From Modestobacter marinus (GTDB lineage Bacteria; Actinomycetota; Actinomycetes; Mycobacteriales; Geodermatophilaceae), in assembly GCF_019799945.1 (NCBI RefSeq), contig NZ_JABGCH010000021.1:1-64000 (forward strand): a stretch of DNA of 64,000 bases, written 5' to 3'. The notes under the pieces were generated by a model, which saw only the letters and a program-made list of their open reading frames with translations, did not search any database and had not been told where the DNA came from. This document shows positions 62,996 through 64,000 of the stretch, one piece after another. Each line of letters starts with the position of its first letter. Position 1 is the first letter of the stretch. Made by a program: the position numbers and the translations under genes.

Positions 62996-64000
62996 TCGCC
63001 ACCGCCGGGCACGTCGACCACGGCAAGTCCACGCTGGTCAAGGCACTGACCGGGATGGAGCCGGACCGCTGGGAGGAGGAGCGCCGGCGCGGGCTGACCA
63101 TCGACCTCGGCTTCGCCTGGACGACGCTGCCCTGGGGCCGCCGCCTGGCCGTCGTCGACGTGCCCGGGCACGAGCGGTTCGTCGGCAACATGCTCGCCGG
63201 GGTCGGCTCGGTGCCCGCGGCGCTGGTCGTGGTGGCCGCCGACGACGGTTGGTCGGCGCAGACCGCCGAGCACGTCGCCGTCCTGGACGCCCTCGGCGTG
63301 CGACACGGTCTGCTCGCGGTGACCAAGGCCGACCTGGCCGATCCCGCGCCGGTGCTCGCGGACGCGACCGAGCGGCTGGCCGGCACCTCGCTGGGCCGGC
63401 TCCCCGCCGTGGCGGTGAGCGCCCGCACGGGCGAGGGGATGGCCGAGCTGGCGGCCGCGCTGGAGGGGGTGCTCGCCGGGTTGCCCGCCCCCGACCCGAC
63501 GGCTGCCGTGCGGCTCTGGGTGGACCGGGCCTTCACCATCCGCGGCGCCGGCACCGTCGTCACCGGGACCCTCGCCGCCGGCACGGTGCGCCCCGGCGAC
63601 CGGTTCGCCCTGGGCGGCCGCGAGGTGACCGTGCGCGGGCTGCAGTCACTGGGCGCGCCCGTGGACGCCGCCTCCGCGACGGCGCGGGTGGCGCTGAACC
63701 TGCGTGGCACGGCCGTGGAGGAGATCTCCCGCGGCGACGCGCTGCTCACCCCGGACGCCTTCCGGCAGGCCACCGACGTCGACGTCATCCTCGCCGCGGA
63801 GACCGACGACCGGTTGCCCGCCGAGCTGGTCGTGCACGTCGGCTCGGCGACGGTCGCCGCCCGGGTGCGCCCGCTGGACGGGGCGGCGCTGCGCCTGCGG
63901 CTGGCCGCGCCGCTGCCGCTGCGGGTGGGAGACCGGCTGCTGCTGCGTGACCCGGGCGCGCGGCGGGTGTACGGCGCGGACGTGCGGGACGTCGACCCGC
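62986..64000 (+). CDS. selB: Sec-specific elongation factor SelB (5' part; runs off window)
   Basis: Delivers Sec-tRNA to the ribosome at a recoded stop codon after binding the SECIS element. The visible 338 residues contain the EF-Tu-like GTPase (GHVDHGKST at 8-16, DVPGHERFVGNML, TKAD) and domain II (FTIRGAGTVVTGTLAAGTVRPGD), and run into domain III (GDRLLLRDPGARRVYGA). The SECIS-binding C-terminal winged helices lie outside the window. The GTG at 62986 overlaps the selA 3' end by 10 bp. It has no stop within the window. Confidence 0.95.
   Translation, partial: MDVIATAGHVDHGKSTLVKALTGMEPDRWEEERRRGLTIDLGFAWTTLPWGRRLAVVDVPGHERFVGNMLAGVGSVPAALVVVAADDGWSAQTAEHVAVLDALGVRHGLLAVTKADLADPAPVLADATERLAGTSLGRLPAVAVSARTGEGMAELAAALEGVLAGLPAPDPTAAVRLWVDRAFTIRGAGTVVTGTLAAGTVRPGDRFALGGREVTVRGLQSLGAPVDAASATARVALNLRGTAVEEISRGDALLTPDAFRQATDVDVILAAETDDRLPAELVVHVGSATVAARVRPLDGAALRLRLAAPLPLRVGDRLLLRDPGARRVYGADVRDVDP

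Noticed and set aside
1-64000. CRISPR arrays
   Set aside because: Tandem repeats found (33 bp, 80 bp, 15 bp) are contiguous without unique spacers, and no cas genes are present.

Overview
The window is high-GC DNA with GTG/ATG starts, tight translational coupling and classic actinobacterial gene order (tig-clpP1-clpP2-clpX; valS/folC-DUF4233-ndk; rne-rplU-rpmA-obgE-proB-proA-nadD-rsfS-gpgP-degV-comEA-comEC-holA/rpsT-lepA). A selenocysteine tRNA gene with a CTA anticodon points to Geodermatophilaceae (Blastococcus, Geodermatophilus, Modestobacter), the group in which UAG-encoded selenocysteine has been reported.

Layout. 1-7110 is an accessory, partly decayed island at the 3' end of a tRNA-Gly(TCC) gene: two unidentified minus-strand genes, a broken VapC/PIN toxin, an AlbA_2/Schlafen-type protein and a membrane protein. 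7111-7320 holds divergent tRNA-Gly and tRNA-Pro. 7414-12045 encodes trigger factor and the ClpP1/ClpP2/ClpX protease. 12197-19144 holds a DUF4230 protein, an AbiEi/DUF559-like protein, valS, folC, DUF4233 and a small HTH + Clp-N operon with two palindromic operators. 19219-34194 is the ndk, radical-SAM, rne, L21/L27, obgE, proBA, nadD, rsfS, gpgP core block.

35178-40561 is a rearranged segment between degV and comEA. It is bounded by direct repeats of the comEA upstream region and carries IS1380 and IS3 remnants, a peptidoglycan-binding protein, a compact copper-amine-oxidase-like protein and a fragment of comEC. Core genes then resume (comEA, comEC, holA, rpsT, lepA, MOSC). 48170-55015 is a SARP/AAA regulator translationally coupled to two FAD-linked oxidoreductases, followed by small ABM-like proteins, a YbaK-type deacylase and an MDR oxidoreductase.

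56984-64000 is the selenocysteine locus: selD on minus; a three-gene sugar/glycerol-3-phosphate ABC transporter; then selC, selA and selB (running off the window) on plus. SelD makes selenophosphate, SelA converts Ser-tRNA-Sec to Sec-tRNA-Sec, and SelB delivers it, here inferred to be at UAG. Repeated small elements are a leaderless promoter pattern (TANNCT 6-9 nt before the start codon), strong intergenic hairpins and a short palindrome found twice.
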